A stretch of DNA of 64,000 nucleotides from Stenopsyche tienmushanensis (GCA_008973525.1 WACJ01000047.1:1240001-1304000); one strand, 5' to 3'; shown: positions 1-13,117, counted from the first letter of the stretch. The notes: generated by a model not told the origin, from the sequence alone. Made by a program: numbers and translations.

Positions 1-2769
1 TACGCTTATAAATATTAGCCAAATCAAGTGCTACAAATATTATTCCATTGTGGTTAACAATAATGTAGTTACTAATAACAGCGTAATTTTCAATCAATCA
101 TCAATATGTGAATCAATATTCATCTGATTGTATTTTACAATATTCAGTTGTTTGCTTTGAAAATTTTCAAAATTATTTAGAATCATTATTTAACGAAATC
201 TCAATTTAGTTTAACCAAAGAGGACATGAAAACGTTATAATCTTTGGAAAAAATATAAAGAACAATGAAATCTGCTGTGCACAATAAACAATTAATAGTC
301 TTCTTTAAAAAAACTTTTGTATGCAAAAAAATACCATTACAATAATATTTCGTTACACTTTGCCGGACTTTTAGCCCGGCTTAGGACAAATGACGAAGGC
401 TGAATATTTTCAGAGACTGTGCATCTATTCAATAGCGTCAGGTTGAATAGTTAGATATGCCAACGTTATGTTACTAGCCCCTAACAAGTTGGACTTTTAC
501 TGTTGAAAAGACAAAGTTGCAAAATAGCCAAAATTTAATTATAGTGATTTACGACTAATCCCATTAAGTGAACCTCTGAAATAACACAGTCGAACCTATA
601 TAACAATGAAGTATGGCCCAAATAAAAAACAAAGGGTCATTAAAAATGAAAAAGTGAGGGTAAACGCTTTTTTTCGTCAATTCGATTCGTTAACCGACTA
701 TTTGTTAACGTTTTAATTGTTTGTCCGACAAATTGGTCTTTCTTCGGGTGCGACAAAAGAAGTTCTTGCGACCCACCGTCTGGTACCGCGTGCCCCATTT
801 TCGAGTCCGGCGAAATTGGGTAGACAGCGAAAAGAAAGGCAATTTGAAAAAAAAAGTTTGCAAAGTGCAAATTCATAATGGCAAAAGGGCGGAGGGAAAT
901 GGCGGCTGTTTTCGTGATAAAGTTAAATTTTGTTAGCAAAGGGCACTTTGGCGGCGGCCATTGATGGTTACATAATTGGGTCGTTTTCGTTATAAACGCG
1001 ACTTATAAAAAAGGGACATCGCAAAATCGAAACAGCAAACAGAACAAACTGTTTAACGATCAGACTATGTCAAACAATAGATTGAACTTAAAAGTAATAC
1101 GACACGATTCAAATAAAATCGATACAATATATTATATTATCAGAAATGTATCAATTGTTTTTATTATACGTAGATGAACTAAGAATGCTTGTTATTAGGG
1201 CATATCACATGAATGTTCGGAATTATTACAATGAGCTTACTCAGTCTTATGTTTCTGATGCAAATTTTGAAAACAATTTCAATCGAGAACATTGTGATAT
1301 TGAACCAAAAAACATAGTCCTAATTAAACATATGTATATATGCATGACAAACTAATAATTACATTTTAAATGGTGTATTGTGTGGTAAAATAATTTAGAT
1401 TTCGGTCCAAATCGGTTTTCCTAAATTATCGCCAATCAATCTATCAGGGGTCGAAATCAATCACCTTGTAATCAATCTGTCAATAAAAATGAATTTGCCG
1501 ATACTTTTGAAAACGGGTTTTTCTTCTGACCGGTAAAGGCTGGAATTTTTCCCGAACGAATCCTTCCGTAGGGTTGATCCTCGGAACGAATAGAAAAAAA
1601 AGGTTTTCTAAAGCCAGAGATGACACTGCAACTTTCGTCTAAGTGAAGGATTACCCTTATCTTTGATCGAAAAAGGATCATGCAAGCCTTACGCATACAG
1701 CCTCATCCAAGTTTTTGATTACTTCCACTCCACCATAATAATCTCAAATATAAACGTATCGAAAAACATCTTATAAATCAAGCCGGATATTTTTCAAGGC
1801 GCAACGTTTATTTTACTCCTTGCGTACGATCACGTTGTAATTTAAAAGATATGTTTGTTATTACAAAGTTTTTCTTCATAACTTGTTATGTTCCAGGTAA
1901 ATAATGGGAAAGTTGTCCGGTAATGGAGCACGTTTCGGCATTTCATTTGTATTCAAATTATGATTGTTCCCTGTGCCGGGTGGATTGTTGGGATGGGAAA
2001 TTGGTAAAAAGGTGGCTTGGAGAAGGCTTCGAGGCGAAGTTGGAAATGTAAGAGTTGGCCAGACGTGCGGGATTACATCTCAATAGTTAATCGAGGGGTG
2101 GCGAATAAAATATCGGAAATGGATATATCGCCAAGACGGAAGCGTCCTAAAACTCAATTCAAATATTTAATTGGTGACTTTCCCAACTTTTCTTTTTGTT
2201 CGAGTCGAATATTTGAGCGTTCTGGATGGTATATTAATACAGTTTGCTTAGAATGAAGACGTTCAAAGCGTGGAAATAAATGGTGGAAGAGTAGTTTATT
2301 AGAAGCGAGTCTAGACAACTGTTTGCTGTGGAGATACTACAAACAATTTAGCGCCCCTAGAACGGGAACAAACATTAAACAACGTAAGGCTGAACTCGAC
2401 ACATAACCGACTGAGGTTTCACTCTGCGACGTACGACAATTTACTCAAATTGTAATAATCTCTTAAAGTACTGCTTTAGACTACAATATTCTGCTTGATT
2501 TTCTGGGCCTGAACTAGAACCCAAACCTTATATTATTAATAGTTGCCCAGGAACCAACCCATTGTACTAACAATTAGATTCAGTTATATTATATACAAAG
2601 CACTAATAATATTACGTAAGAAACTATTGTAAGGAAATTTCAATATAAAGATTAAATGCTTTAACAGATTATGGATAGTATGAGATTCTTACTTAAATTA
2701 CTTTAAGGCACAATAATCTGTAGGTAGTCTGTAGGATACATAGCTCAATCATCTCAGATTCAAACCTAT
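1..2769. other. Gene-free AT-rich DNA with one balanced block
   Basis: No recognisable gene; the open frames are short and unlike known families. Positions about 640-1030 form a more balanced block with many G-rich words (GGCGGAGGG, GGCGGCGGCC) followed by TTTTCGTTATAAACGCG, which could be a conserved noncoding element. Positions 1433-1482 hold three AATCAAT words. A small GC hairpin (GCCGG/CCGGC) lies near 362-382. Another balanced block spans about 1500-1720, and a further GC-richer stretch spans about 1970-2110. No transposon termini were found. Confidence 0.55.
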
Positions 2770-2880
2770 AGAAGGTGTTGCTAGCGACCACATTTTGAAA
2801 AATACAAAAAAATTCACCTTTGAATCGTCATAACTTTTTAATCTGTAGTCGTAATAGCACAAAATAACTGTTAAATGTAG
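2770..2880 (+). repeat. Left arm of composite repeat, locus A
   Basis: This stretch shares the words CATTTTGAAAAA, TTCACCTTTGAATCGTCATA and ACTTTTTAATCTGTAGTCGT with the arms at 44306-44700 and 50663-50872, in the same orientation. It lacks the outer end (the CAGGGTGTTTTGCACATGG motif) present in other copies, so it is truncated on the left. It runs straight into the minisatellite at 2881. Together with the inverted arm at 3471-3806 it brackets that array. Confidence 0.7.
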
Positions 2881-3296
2881 ACAAAGAAATTCATTGATAT
2901 CGATTCTGGAGACCGTGCGAGTCACGGAATAGGGCACGTTCCTAGACAAAAAATCCAGCGGTGTCAGATCTAGAGACCGTGTGAGCCCCGGAAGAGGTCG
3001 ACGCTCTCAGGAAATAAAATCAAGTGGTATCAAATCTGGAGACTGTGCGACCAATAAAATAAGGTACTTTCCCAAACAAAGAAATTCAGTAGTGTCAGAT
3101 TTGGAGACCGTGCGAGTAACGGAATAGGGCACGACTCTAGAAATCCAGCGGTGTCAGATCTGGAGACGATGCGAGTCACGGAATAGGGCACGTACCGAGG
3201 CGAAGAAATCAAGTGGTATCGGGTCAGGGAGATCCTGCGAGCAACAGTATAGGGCATGTCCTCAGACAAAGAAATCCAATGAAATCAGGGAAATAA
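2881..3296 (+). repeat. Minisatellite, about 64-bp unit, six copies (locus A)
   Basis: Six diverged units share a core of CAG(A/T)TCTGGAGACCGTGC followed by GAGTCACGGAATAGGGCACG and GACAAAGAAAT. The GAGAC words fall at about 2909, 2973, 3039, 3104, 3163 and 3229, giving spacings of 59-66 bp. Units 2, 3 and 6 are the most diverged. The same unit occurs reverse-complemented at 44871-45103. The array is GC-richer than its surroundings and has no open frame. It lies between inverted arm repeats, so it is probably the internal part of a mobile or fold-back unit rather than an isolated satellite. Confidence 0.85.
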
Positions 3297-3470
3297 GGAA
3301 AAGGTGTCGTGCATGTACACGAAGCAGAGGTGGCCAATTTGAATGAATTTTGTAAACAAATTTAATGAAAACTTCATAAGCATAAAAAAGTATTTTCTTA
3401 ACCCTGATCCTGGCAAACTGACACCCTTTCAAGTTTAACGAATTATTTGTATGACATGTGGCATATTGTT

Positions 3471-3806
3471 AGAAAGGGTACAATCTAAAAACCGTTTTAA
3501 AACTAAACTAAGTTCAAAACAGTTAAGTTTAAAAGTTAGTTTTTTGTTTAAAGAATTTATAAGTTGACATTTCTCATTAGTTTACTCATTTTATTTGATT
3601 TTGTTATTTTATGCTATTACCACCATAGGTTAAAAAGTTATGACGATTTAAAAGTGAACTCTATGGTATTTTTTTAAAATCTTGAAAAAAAAGTTTATTT
3701 TGACAACCCTGACACTTAGGACATAGGGGCTATTTGTGAAACGTAGCAAAACACCATCTAACTCCCAAAAGAAATGTGCAAATCCATGTGCAAAACACCC
3801 TGTATA
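3471..3806 (-). repeat. Right (inverted) arm of composite repeat, locus A
   Basis: Read on the minus strand it begins ACAGGGTGTTTTGCACATGG, continues through GCTACGTTTCAC, GTTGTCAAAATAAAC and TAAATCGTCATAACTTTTTA, and ends with GAACTTAGTTTAGTTTTAAA and TACCCTTTC. The same order of words is found on the plus strand at 44306-44700. The outer end abuts unrelated AT-rich DNA at 3807. The spacer 3297-3470 between the minisatellite and this arm shows no recognisable coding sequence. Confidence 0.8.
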
Positions 3807-6440
3807 TGCTGTGTGTTGATAAAAATATGATGGATCAGAAGAAGAATGAATGCCCCAATATAAAAATTGACTTTAAAAATGCCTTATACAAAATTGAATA
3901 AGGTACTCCCAATGTGAGCAATCTTGAACAGTATAATATATTACATTTTGAATGGTAAACCGAATTGTTTCGATAGTTTTGCTTCCAACATATGAAAACC
4001 AGCATTAATCTAAGTGTTTCGAAGCTTAAAAAGTGCATAATTTAATGAACATGCAGAAAATAAACAGTTTGAAGGAGCACTGAAACAATGGTTTATAAAT
4101 AGACAAAATAGTTTTATGTGGTAAACTCAACTAATAATTTGGATTGTCGAGTGACCATTAAAAAGCCAGAATCTGCTTAGATCATGAATTATGAACGAAT
4201 AATTTGATATCGAATGCTACGAACAGGACGTGAGAAATTTTGGAATTTTGGAAATATACATGAAGATATTCACAAAACAATATGGTTTCTTTTAATATCA
4301 AAAATATTTTTTTAGAAATGCTTAATAACTGTTTGTCTGTGTTTTGATATGTGAAGAACAATCTGCTGGATACATCCTATATTCGACAATTCAGTGTTAA
4401 TAAAAGCATTGAGGTCATTAAAATACTTTTATTAACACTATTTTATTAATTAATAAATCCATTTATATTATAATTTCAGCATATTTGCGTGTATTTATTA
4501 TACATGAAAATTTCACTCACAAGTTAATATAAACTTTACAAATTCATTGAAGTTGCTGTAAAAATTATTATAGACATTTTGTGTGTAATATTTTAGCATA
4601 TGTTGCTCATGAATTTCTTAATCAATATTTAGTATTGCTTTACATACAAATTTAATTTGCGGTGAATAAATTACTTTCCAATGCTGGATATTGATTAATT
4701 TTCGATACATTGATTAATTTATAGCAATGATGTGTATAATGTACGCAGCTACGAAGCTAAATCCAGACGATTGATAAGAATCATCAATGCTTTCAATCTT
4801 CCAAAATTTTTATGTACGGAGAACTTATTTTCAGCTCTATGAAGCAAAACTTTTATAATAAGAGTCCAGATACTATGCTAAAAGTTGATTAAAATTTATC
4901 AAAAATATGTAACATTATACTATGAATATATATTTTTTTTGGCAGACATATTTTAAGCCATGTATAAAAAAATTTCATTTTGATATGATCATAATGAAAA
5001 GTAAGTTTTCTGTATATTTTCTGTTTCAGCAACGATTTGGTAGAATATTTCGATCAGGTTTAACCCTCTTGAAGTAGGAATGTCTGTCATATAGTTAAAC
5101 GTTCGAAGGAATCCACAGAATTCTCATACGAAGTGGATTCAGACGTAAAATTTTGCGACGACGGGGGAATCCTTTGCGCAGTTTTTCATTTCGCATCCTC
5201 GAGCACATGGCGGTGGAGATGAGGAGTCGTAATTTTGATTCGTGACGAGACAATCACATAAAGCAATTTGGCAGAATTTGAGCCGAGCTGTGGAGCAAGT
5301 TGGCAGCAAGACGGCGAACTTCCCCCTGTTTGTTGTATAATTAGTTGTGTTAATGGAAGAGGGTGGGTGCTTCATACATAATGAATGGCGGACAAAGTTC
5401 ACAACTTCCTTATGGGAACCTTTTAATAGTAATGATGACGAACGGGCAACTTTTCAGAATGTGTTTTGTGATCGTCATCAAAGCCGCGTCTACTTTGGAA
5501 TGTTACTTAATTGCGTTAGGCAACGATGAGTCGTTTATTGTCGTGTGCGAGCAAATTTGATGAGGAAAATTCATTTTGCTCACTCGTAATGCGATTCGCC
5601 CTTGATCCTTTCAAAAACGCCCTTATATCACCTCATCTGACAACAATTATGATTTTAGCCTTCCCGTAAGAAATTGCCTTTCAAAGTTTCAAAGCTTGCT
5701 TCTTTATGATATTACCTAAGTGTATGGAGAATAAAATTTAATTCCATCAACCTTCTAATTTTTGACATGTGACCTTAGTATCCAAAATGTTCACTAAGTG
5801 TTGAGGGGAGGTTTATATGAGAACATAAATTTAATTTACCTAAGGCTGTAAGCTCAATTAATGCGTATGTAATTTTATTGATCACAGAATATTTTAAATA
5901 TTTTGTTTAAATAAGTAAAATGAATAAAAATATTAGTCTTGAATACATCACTAACTATAACGATTTTAAAAAAAATAGTTTTAAAAAAAGCTGTAAGTTT
6001 TGAGTACAATTTTATAATACAAAAGGCTTGCAAATTTTTGGCATACAGATGAATTTATTTCACCCAGGCATGAAATCGAAGCACAAGTATAAATTTTGAA
6101 ATTTGAAAATTTTTCAAAAGAGCTCCTACTTATTTTGTTCATAATTTTTATTAAAAAATTGTTTAAACAGTTCTAAAAATACGAAAAAATAAGTCATTTA
6201 ATTCTATAAATAAATAATGGATCATTAGAGTAAATGCAATCATTCCTATTTATTTAAACTTATCATAATTTAACCTCAATAAGTCCATAGGTTTTTTTTT
6301 AAATTGCGAAAAAATGACTTAAAATGAAGAAGGAAGAAGTTTAAAGTGAAATATTATGTTAAAGATTAAATAAAACTATCACATACTAATTATTTATGTC
6401 TCTAAAAATCATAAATGGGGGATCATTTATGTTCAATAAC
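3807..6440. other. Gene-free DNA with one balanced block
   Basis: No gene recognised. About 4380-4760 is very AT-rich with repeated ATTAATTAAT and GATTAATT words, the core of homeodomain sites but also expected by chance here. About 5130-5640 is a balanced block with CG-containing words on both strands. Its short open frames on both strands look like by-products of composition. 5640-6440 is AT-rich and featureless. Confidence 0.5.
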
Positions 6441-6531
6441 TTTAACGTGTTGGTGGACACGTCTTCATTATGCGTCATTTTTGCAAACCAAAAATGACGC
6501 ACAATGCAGATCTGTCCATTGAAGCGTTAAA
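6441..6531. repeat. 91-bp foldback hairpin (MITE-like or hairpin RNA candidate)
   Basis: Arm 6441-6483 and arm 6489-6531 are each 43 nt and nearly mirror each other around a 5-nt loop (CAAAC). The inner 13 bp (TGCGTCATTTTTG) pair perfectly, a further block pairs with one mismatch, and the outer TTTAACG pairs with CGTTAAA. About 34 of 43 positions match without gaps. This could be a minimal terminal-inverted-repeat element of which little besides the termini remains, or a pre-miRNA-sized hairpin. Nothing in the sequence decides between them. Confidence 0.8.
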
Positions 6532-8322
6532 AATTTAAACATTTATAAATTAATTAATTTTGTTGAGAGTTTAATAGGTTGTTAGTTAGTTTACATTTAC
6601 AGCTTTTATGCATAATGCCTAAATGAGGTTGCATCCAATGTGGCTCTAAAATTACTACCCAATCTAGAATCATTTACAGTAAATGGCAGTATCTCATATT
6701 GAGAATTCAATTGAGCAAATACTAGGAAATAGTTCGAGCTTTATTTGAGCGAAGCTTTCAATCAATATAACGTAACAAGGGTATTTTGTCGAACTTAAAT
6801 TAATTTATTACCGGCTCCCAAATTACAACACTGGCGCTAAACTGAACATGTTAATATGTAACATTTAATTAATAAAATGCTTCACTTAACAGGGGTATCG
6901 TGGCATGTCAATCGCAAAGATACACACGAGGAACTCTATCCTGAGGGATAATTACCAGACCGACATTCATTAACAAGACCAACCTGTCAGCAAAACACCC
7001 TCAATGGATAACTTGTAAAGAAGCTCATTCGGTGCGAACCGGACATGGCGGCGGATCGATCTGGAATTAAGTCCCTTAAAAATTTAACGAAGCCAAATTT
7101 GCTTCCGGAACACGGGAATGTTTCGGCGTATTGTCTCAGGAAGCGGAATGAAGAAGGAAAATATTTTTCTTTAATTTTCGGCAAACTTTTCGCGCAAACA
7201 AGGTGGGCGCGCATAAGCTGTGAACTTTGTTTTTAAGAGTTTATGTTCCGCGAATATAACAATGTAAATATTTGTATTCAACCATGGGGTAGGCTTCTCG
7301 GCAAAAACTTTGCAAAATTAGACAAGAATGTCAACAAGATGTCTTCACTAAGTTTTTATTTATATTATCTTGAGTGTGTTAAAAAAAATGATCTTTCGAA
7401 CTCGAACATCTTCAAAAACAAGCCGAAGAAGTCTTCTATTTTGAGAACAGTGCTTTATTTTTAACGCAGATGGCTTTAAAATACCTCAATAGCTGATATT
7501 TATTTCGAATAAAATACATCCTTCATGAAGTTATTCCTAGCAAATAAATCCCAGTGTCGTTGAAAGACTTCACAAGCGAATGCACCATAGTTCACACTCG
7601 ATGATGACACATACCAAGACTTGAAAGTGGAAGCAGTTGTCGAAGAGATATTAATACTTTGGATTTACCAAGAAACATAAACAAAATAAAGTGGGATAGC
7701 TTCTCGTAAATAGTGGAATTCCAAGACTTAGAGAATTTTGTTTTTGAAAGTTTTCAGGTATAAAACGATAAAAGCAATAAACTGAATAAATATGCATTTA
7801 TAAAAATATTTTAAAGATAATTTTGCATTACATAAATCAATTATTTAAAATAATACGATCCATTATTGATAGATTGGATCATGAATAAATATACGATAGT
7901 TTCTTATGTTTAAAGCTCCATATTCGTAATCAGATGTTAACGATTTTCCACATGTGGTAAAGTTAAAAAGACATTTGAAAAGCATTTTTTTAGAATCACT
8001 CATATTCGTTTCTGAACGACTCCAGTAACCGTATCAATATTGACTTTTTTATATCTAGGAAATTTATTGGCGCAGGAGATTTTTTTCCAAAATCCAAATT
8101 TGAATCTGAATCGTTATAATAAGAGCCCTGAATCTAAAGCACTATAACAACACCCAAGTACAAAAACTTGTGTTTTTTTAGTTTTTCTTAATTAAGAGTT
8201 TTTTGTTCATGTTTAATATATATTAGGGATGAAATATAAAAGCAAGTAGGTAGTGGAAGTGTTGTTCATTTGGTATACAGTTCAGTTAAGTTGAACCTAA
8301 AACATCAAGGAAATGAAATAAA
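6532..8322. other. Gene-free DNA with balanced block 6890-7240
   Basis: No gene recognised. About 6890-7240 is a balanced block (GCGGATCGATCTGG, TTCCGGAACACGGG, GCGCGCAT) with short unrelated open frames on both strands, a candidate conserved noncoding element. The remainder is AT-rich. Near 8235 there is TATAAAA, with a TCATTT word 33 nt downstream. This is too weak to call a promoter in such AT-rich DNA. Confidence 0.45.
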
Positions 8323-8600
8323 CATTATCCGATTTCGAGACAATCTTGAGGCATTTATTTTCAACTTGAAAAATGGCGTCAGATATAAAAACTCTGCAGT
8401 GTGGTAGAGAAATTTGAGAATTTAATCTTAATGAGAATCTAAAATAGAGGATCTCGCCAACTTAAATCCCTTGAAAATGAATTTCAGTGGTATTTACCTG
8501 AGCTTTCTGAAGAAACAGCTGTGTTGGTATACAGCATAATCTCTCTTATTAAAGAATATAATTTATTTTTGGATTTAACAAATACTGAGCTGTGAATTTA
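8323..8600 (+). pseudogene. Possible hAT transposase remnant (ZBED5/SCAND3-like region)
   Basis: Conceptual translation, with stops, gives a segment reading FRDNLEAFIFNLKNG. About 50 codons later comes LKSLENEFQWYLPELSEETA followed by VLVYSIISLIKEY. The order and spacing resemble the region before the C-terminal dimerisation domain of ZBED5/SCAND3/GTF2IRD2-like hAT proteins, which has an F..KL..F...L..G motif and then L..L..EF..YFP.L. At least four stop codons interrupt it. No terminal inverted repeats were found nearby. The resemblance is from memory and covers few residues; chance similarity remains possible. Confidence 0.3.
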
Positions 8601-11600
8601 AGCACAAGTTATCCAGATACATTTGCAGTTATTAAACTGAAATAATATAAATAATTGCTTGCTGCAAAATATTTATTTAATGCAATCAAATAATAGCATG
8701 AAATTTGAGTATCCTTGCAAGTATTTTGATATTGATCTAAGCGTTATTTTTGAAGTGTTCCCACGTATGCATAACATATTAAAGACAATCAGAAAGCAGA
8801 ATAAGCATATAATCAAATTTATTAATTGAAATAATTATGGAAAATTACTTTTAACAAAATCGAAATCGCACGTTTCAAATAATTTAAAAGCATACAAATT
8901 TGCTCGTTATTAATGACTTACATACGCAAAATACTCAAAGCAAAATAACTTTATTTTTGGCTTAACAATCACAAATTGTTTTCGTTCGCCGAAAGTTAGA
9001 AATGCTAAGTTTTGGCGGAGTTTGAACGGGGGCCACGTTCACGGGGCCCTATGCCTTCAGTTTTCAATCTCAATCCCGATCGAAATTACAATGCTCGCCT
9101 GATTAAAGTACGGGATTAACGGCACTAATCTTAGGCCCATCGTCGAAGTGTAAAGCAAAAGTTTCGGTTGGGCAGAATAAGGAAGAGGCTAATGGAAAAG
9201 TCTTTCTCCGGAAATGATCTCCCATCCGTTCGCCGAAGAATTGGCAGAAACGGATGAACGATACTCATGCGATTGCCTGTAACTTCGCGCAACAAATTAC
9301 GGCAATGACATTGAAACGGCTAGAACTTGCTTCCAGAACAAATTCTTGTAATGGCGAAATATATATAAAGAAAATTGTGAGGAATAAAAGCTTCTGACTT
9401 TTTGAACCCTTATTGGTTAAAAACGATCATTGAAATCACGCAACAATCAATAATATATTGAGGGTATCAAAAAGAAGATGTTGCTCTTGATCTTTAGATC
9501 AAGGATAGTCAATCTTAATTGAAAATTCCACGATTGTTCGATGAGGATCTGATTTCGCTAATGTCATCAACAAATCAACATCTAATATTTGAGTCTTTTA
9601 CGAAATACTCACTATTTTTCATTGGTTTATGCGCTTATTAATTTTAAACCATCTCCTTATGAGCTTTATCTTTTTATTATAAATATTATAGAACAATTTA
9701 AAGCTTATCGACAAAGTAATCGAAATGGATATTTAGACCCCAACCAATATAGATAGAGTGGCTGTTTCAAGGAATTAAATGTATCCTCAAAGCTTGATTT
9801 AACACCATGTGCGTGGTTGAAAAAATGATTACAAGATTTTTAATAAAAAGCTCCAAACTAAATAAATCCAGTATAAAGTTCACGGAATTCAAATTAAATA
9901 TATATATATTTGATTAATAGAATTGGAGTAACATTTCATCATAGCAATGCATGTCTCTACCTTGAAATAAACTTAATGGATTAAATTAGAATTAAGGGAT
10001 GGATTACTTTGTATCACATCTATATTTGAAACATCTTCAGTTTATCAAATATTCCAGCCTTTAGAACAATTCTACCAGATTTCTTTAGATTCTGGAATTT
10101 TATTATAAAAGTTTAAGTTTTAATTATGATTGTGAAATAATAAAATAATAAAATATGTAATATTACTGTACCTTCAAATTAAAGAGAAGCAACTCAACTT
10201 TCAAGATTTTAAAACGTTAATACTGAAATAAAGTTGGACTTTTTATGTTTAATTGAATTTGCGACAAGTATTAAAATACCAAAAAATTCAAAGCCATATT
10301 TCAAAAGCAAATTAAAAATTTGGTATGATAAATTTATAAAAAGAGATAAGGGATAAATTTAATATATATATTGGGATAAATTGCTTAAATAAACATGTTT
10401 AGGACCAACAGATTTATTAAAACTAAGCGAAAAAGGTACATGTCCAATAAAACGTTTTAAATTTATTCGGATGTGAGATACGAACAATTTTAAAAATGGA
10501 ATTTGCAATACAATTCAGCATACTTGGACAAATCTTTCTCTTTTACTTTATTTCAAACGTCTCTGATTTATTTAAGTCGTTTCGCTTGACTTCTTAGAGC
10601 CATACTAAAAATATATGGTATTAGTTGCATAAAATCTTCTCATATCAATAAAATATGTCTTCGCTGTTTATGTGCACATTTGTTTTGATACAAAAATGAA
10701 TTTGTTCAATAATCTAAATTCTTGAAAATGCAAAAAATTCTTGGAATACATAAATTATCCCCAATGTTTAGCGATCAGACGATGTACGCGTAAATTGTTG
10801 TTTTTTCTCGTCCGACTTTAATCTAACGTCAGTTTAAATAATCATTTTCTTGGATAAATAAATTAAATATACTCCGTCTGTGTTTATAAGAAAGGCGCCC
10901 ATGAAATCAAGGGCGATATATTTTTTAGCAACCCTCAAGTTGTTGGATGTATAATCAAATGCCATTATAAATTTAGGCGATATGACTTGTATACTGTGGT
11001 TAACAAACCCAGTAGTGTATCTTATGTCATACAATATATCCTTTCACAATGAGCCGATAAAGGGGGTCGGAGGGTCCGGATGACAACCCGGAAAATTGCC
11101 TATAAATTTCTGTATTTATGTTTTCCATTGAAACTTCTCACGTGGACCCTTATCCCTACATTTGTTGCGGGAATAATATATAATTGTCTCGCTTTGAAAC
11201 AGTCGCAAGAAAGGCAACTTTTGAGCGAAATACCTTGGATTATTTAGGCATTGCTAAAATTTTATCTTTATATGTATATCAACATGTGAATTTTATTTGA
11301 AAATGGCTTTTACTGATTAGTTAAAAAAATAAGGAGCCAAAATTGTTTTAAAACGAATCAATATTTTAAATGGCGATATCTTAAGATTGCAGTCGGAAGC
11401 TGTCAGCTAAGCCAAGCTCGCTAGCCAAGATGATAATCATATAATTTCAAGTTATCTTGAATGCAGTTGTAGAAGTCTTAAGATTAAAGCTAATAATTTT
11501 GAAAGTAGCTCTAAAAGGGAACTTGAAACAAAACTATTAAAAAAACAAATCTTTCCAAGTCACTTGTTCTTGGAAAACATCCTCTCTGCCAGCATTGATT

Positions 11601-13117
11601 TCACATTATCGCGAACTACCGGTGTTGACCAGAAGTTTTCTTATCCATTTAAGTTTTTGTCGTTAAGTAGAAATGCACCAATATGTATGCAATGTGTGTT
11701 CAGTGGAAAAATTCCAGTGGTAGTCACGTAAAGAAGCAGGGGGTGTGCTAAATGCGGAAGGAGACATAAATCACACAAAGAGGTAATGCGAATATAAAAA
11801 CAGGTGGCGCAAAAAAGGGAATGTCGAGTGAGAAAATGTGAGGTCAACCGAATAGGGGGTGATTAAGAGATTTTCAGCAGCAAAAAGTGGAGCAGCAAAC
11901 ATTTCAACCCCGTTTCGAAAAAAATAAACTTTAAATTCATCCCTTCGGATATTATTCAGGTACTTGATCAAAGTAAATAAACGCAACACGACTTTGAATG
12001 AAAAAGTGCGGATGGTGAAATGAAAAATTTAATTAAACCACATGCAGAGAGCTACTCTATTCAGTGATTGCTTTGCATATTTTAATCTAGTGTGTACTTT
12101 ATAAAAAAGTGTCTGGTGCTATTTAAAAAACACTTTTTTATGCATTTAAATTGAAAATTCGTGCAATTAAAAATTATATTGAGACAGAAAAATAAGAGAT
12201 ATTCCTGGGGGATTAAACTTTGACAAGTTTGCAGGATTTAACATGGGATCTTGGAACCATATTAATTTATATACCAAATTCTAGTTATTGGGATTAAATT
12301 AAAACATTATGGAATATACGAGGAATAAATGTCGACATATACTATTTTGGATATCAAATTTGCGAAATTAGAAGTATGAATATATCTGATCGATTGGCTT
12401 GATCCAGGCTAAGCCTGATTTTCTGATTCTGATTTTTGAATAAACAATTACATGTATTATTTACTGAAAAATATAAAGCATTTATAATTCATTTTCTATA
12501 TATTTTTTGGAATGTTCACTATAATTTTATATGAATTTTAAATCTCGTTTTATACGGACCATTTATGGATGATTCATAAAAACTTCTGTTAAAATATGTA
12601 TTTTCTCAGCTATTGACCATGGATGTTAAATGGGAGTTTCACAGAAGGTTATTATCTAATCATAGTAAAATAAAATAGATTTTATCAATATAAACTATAT
12701 CTATTTGAATTAAATTGATAAAAGTGCCAGAAATTGCTACAGAATCTTCATCGTCAATATCATCTTGGTTCTTCTTTATAAGCTACCATATCCGTAATCA
12801 AGTGTGGGCGATCTTTATTAATCGTCTTTGTATTTACTTTTTCAAATACAATAAATCAAAATAATTCTGGATCGAAACGATTGATTAGAAATTTGTGGCT
12901 TCGATGAATTTTTTTCATATTTTTTGCCATTTGTACCTGAATCCTTAAAAATAAAAGTTTGATAGATGTCTAAATCCGTATTGTTTTAATTCCATAAAAT
13001 AATTATATAGTTTACGGGGTTGTATATGTTTTTCTTCATTTTGCTTTGGTTCAATTTGCTCGTATTGTTTGAGAGTATTTTTATTTCTATTTTCGAAGCT
13101 CTTTACATATCAAATGC
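8601..13117. other. Gene-free DNA with several balanced blocks
   Basis: No gene recognised. Balanced blocks lie at about 8985-9330 (with GGATTA and TAATCT words, the type bound by K50 homeodomains), about 11040-11230, and about 11560-11990. Between them the sequence is very AT-rich, including a short TA microsatellite near 9899-9912. Short frames at 10834-11034, 11641-11847 and 11771-11989 on the minus strand resemble no family known to me and overlap the balanced blocks. Confidence 0.45.

Noticed and set aside
640..939. 99-codon minus-strand frame overlapping a 71-codon plus-strand frame
   Set aside because: Mutually antisense frames in a balanced block with no known motif; a typical by-product of higher GC content.
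5139..5560. Several overlapping frames of 60-87 codons on both strands
   Set aside because: No family resemblance, no splice or promoter context, and they overlap on both strands in a composition-balanced block.
8235..8275. TATAAAA followed 33 nt later by TCATTT, a possible TATA-Inr core promoter
   Set aside because: Both words are frequent in this AT-rich DNA, and no gene starts downstream; the only trace there is a decayed possible hAT fragment.
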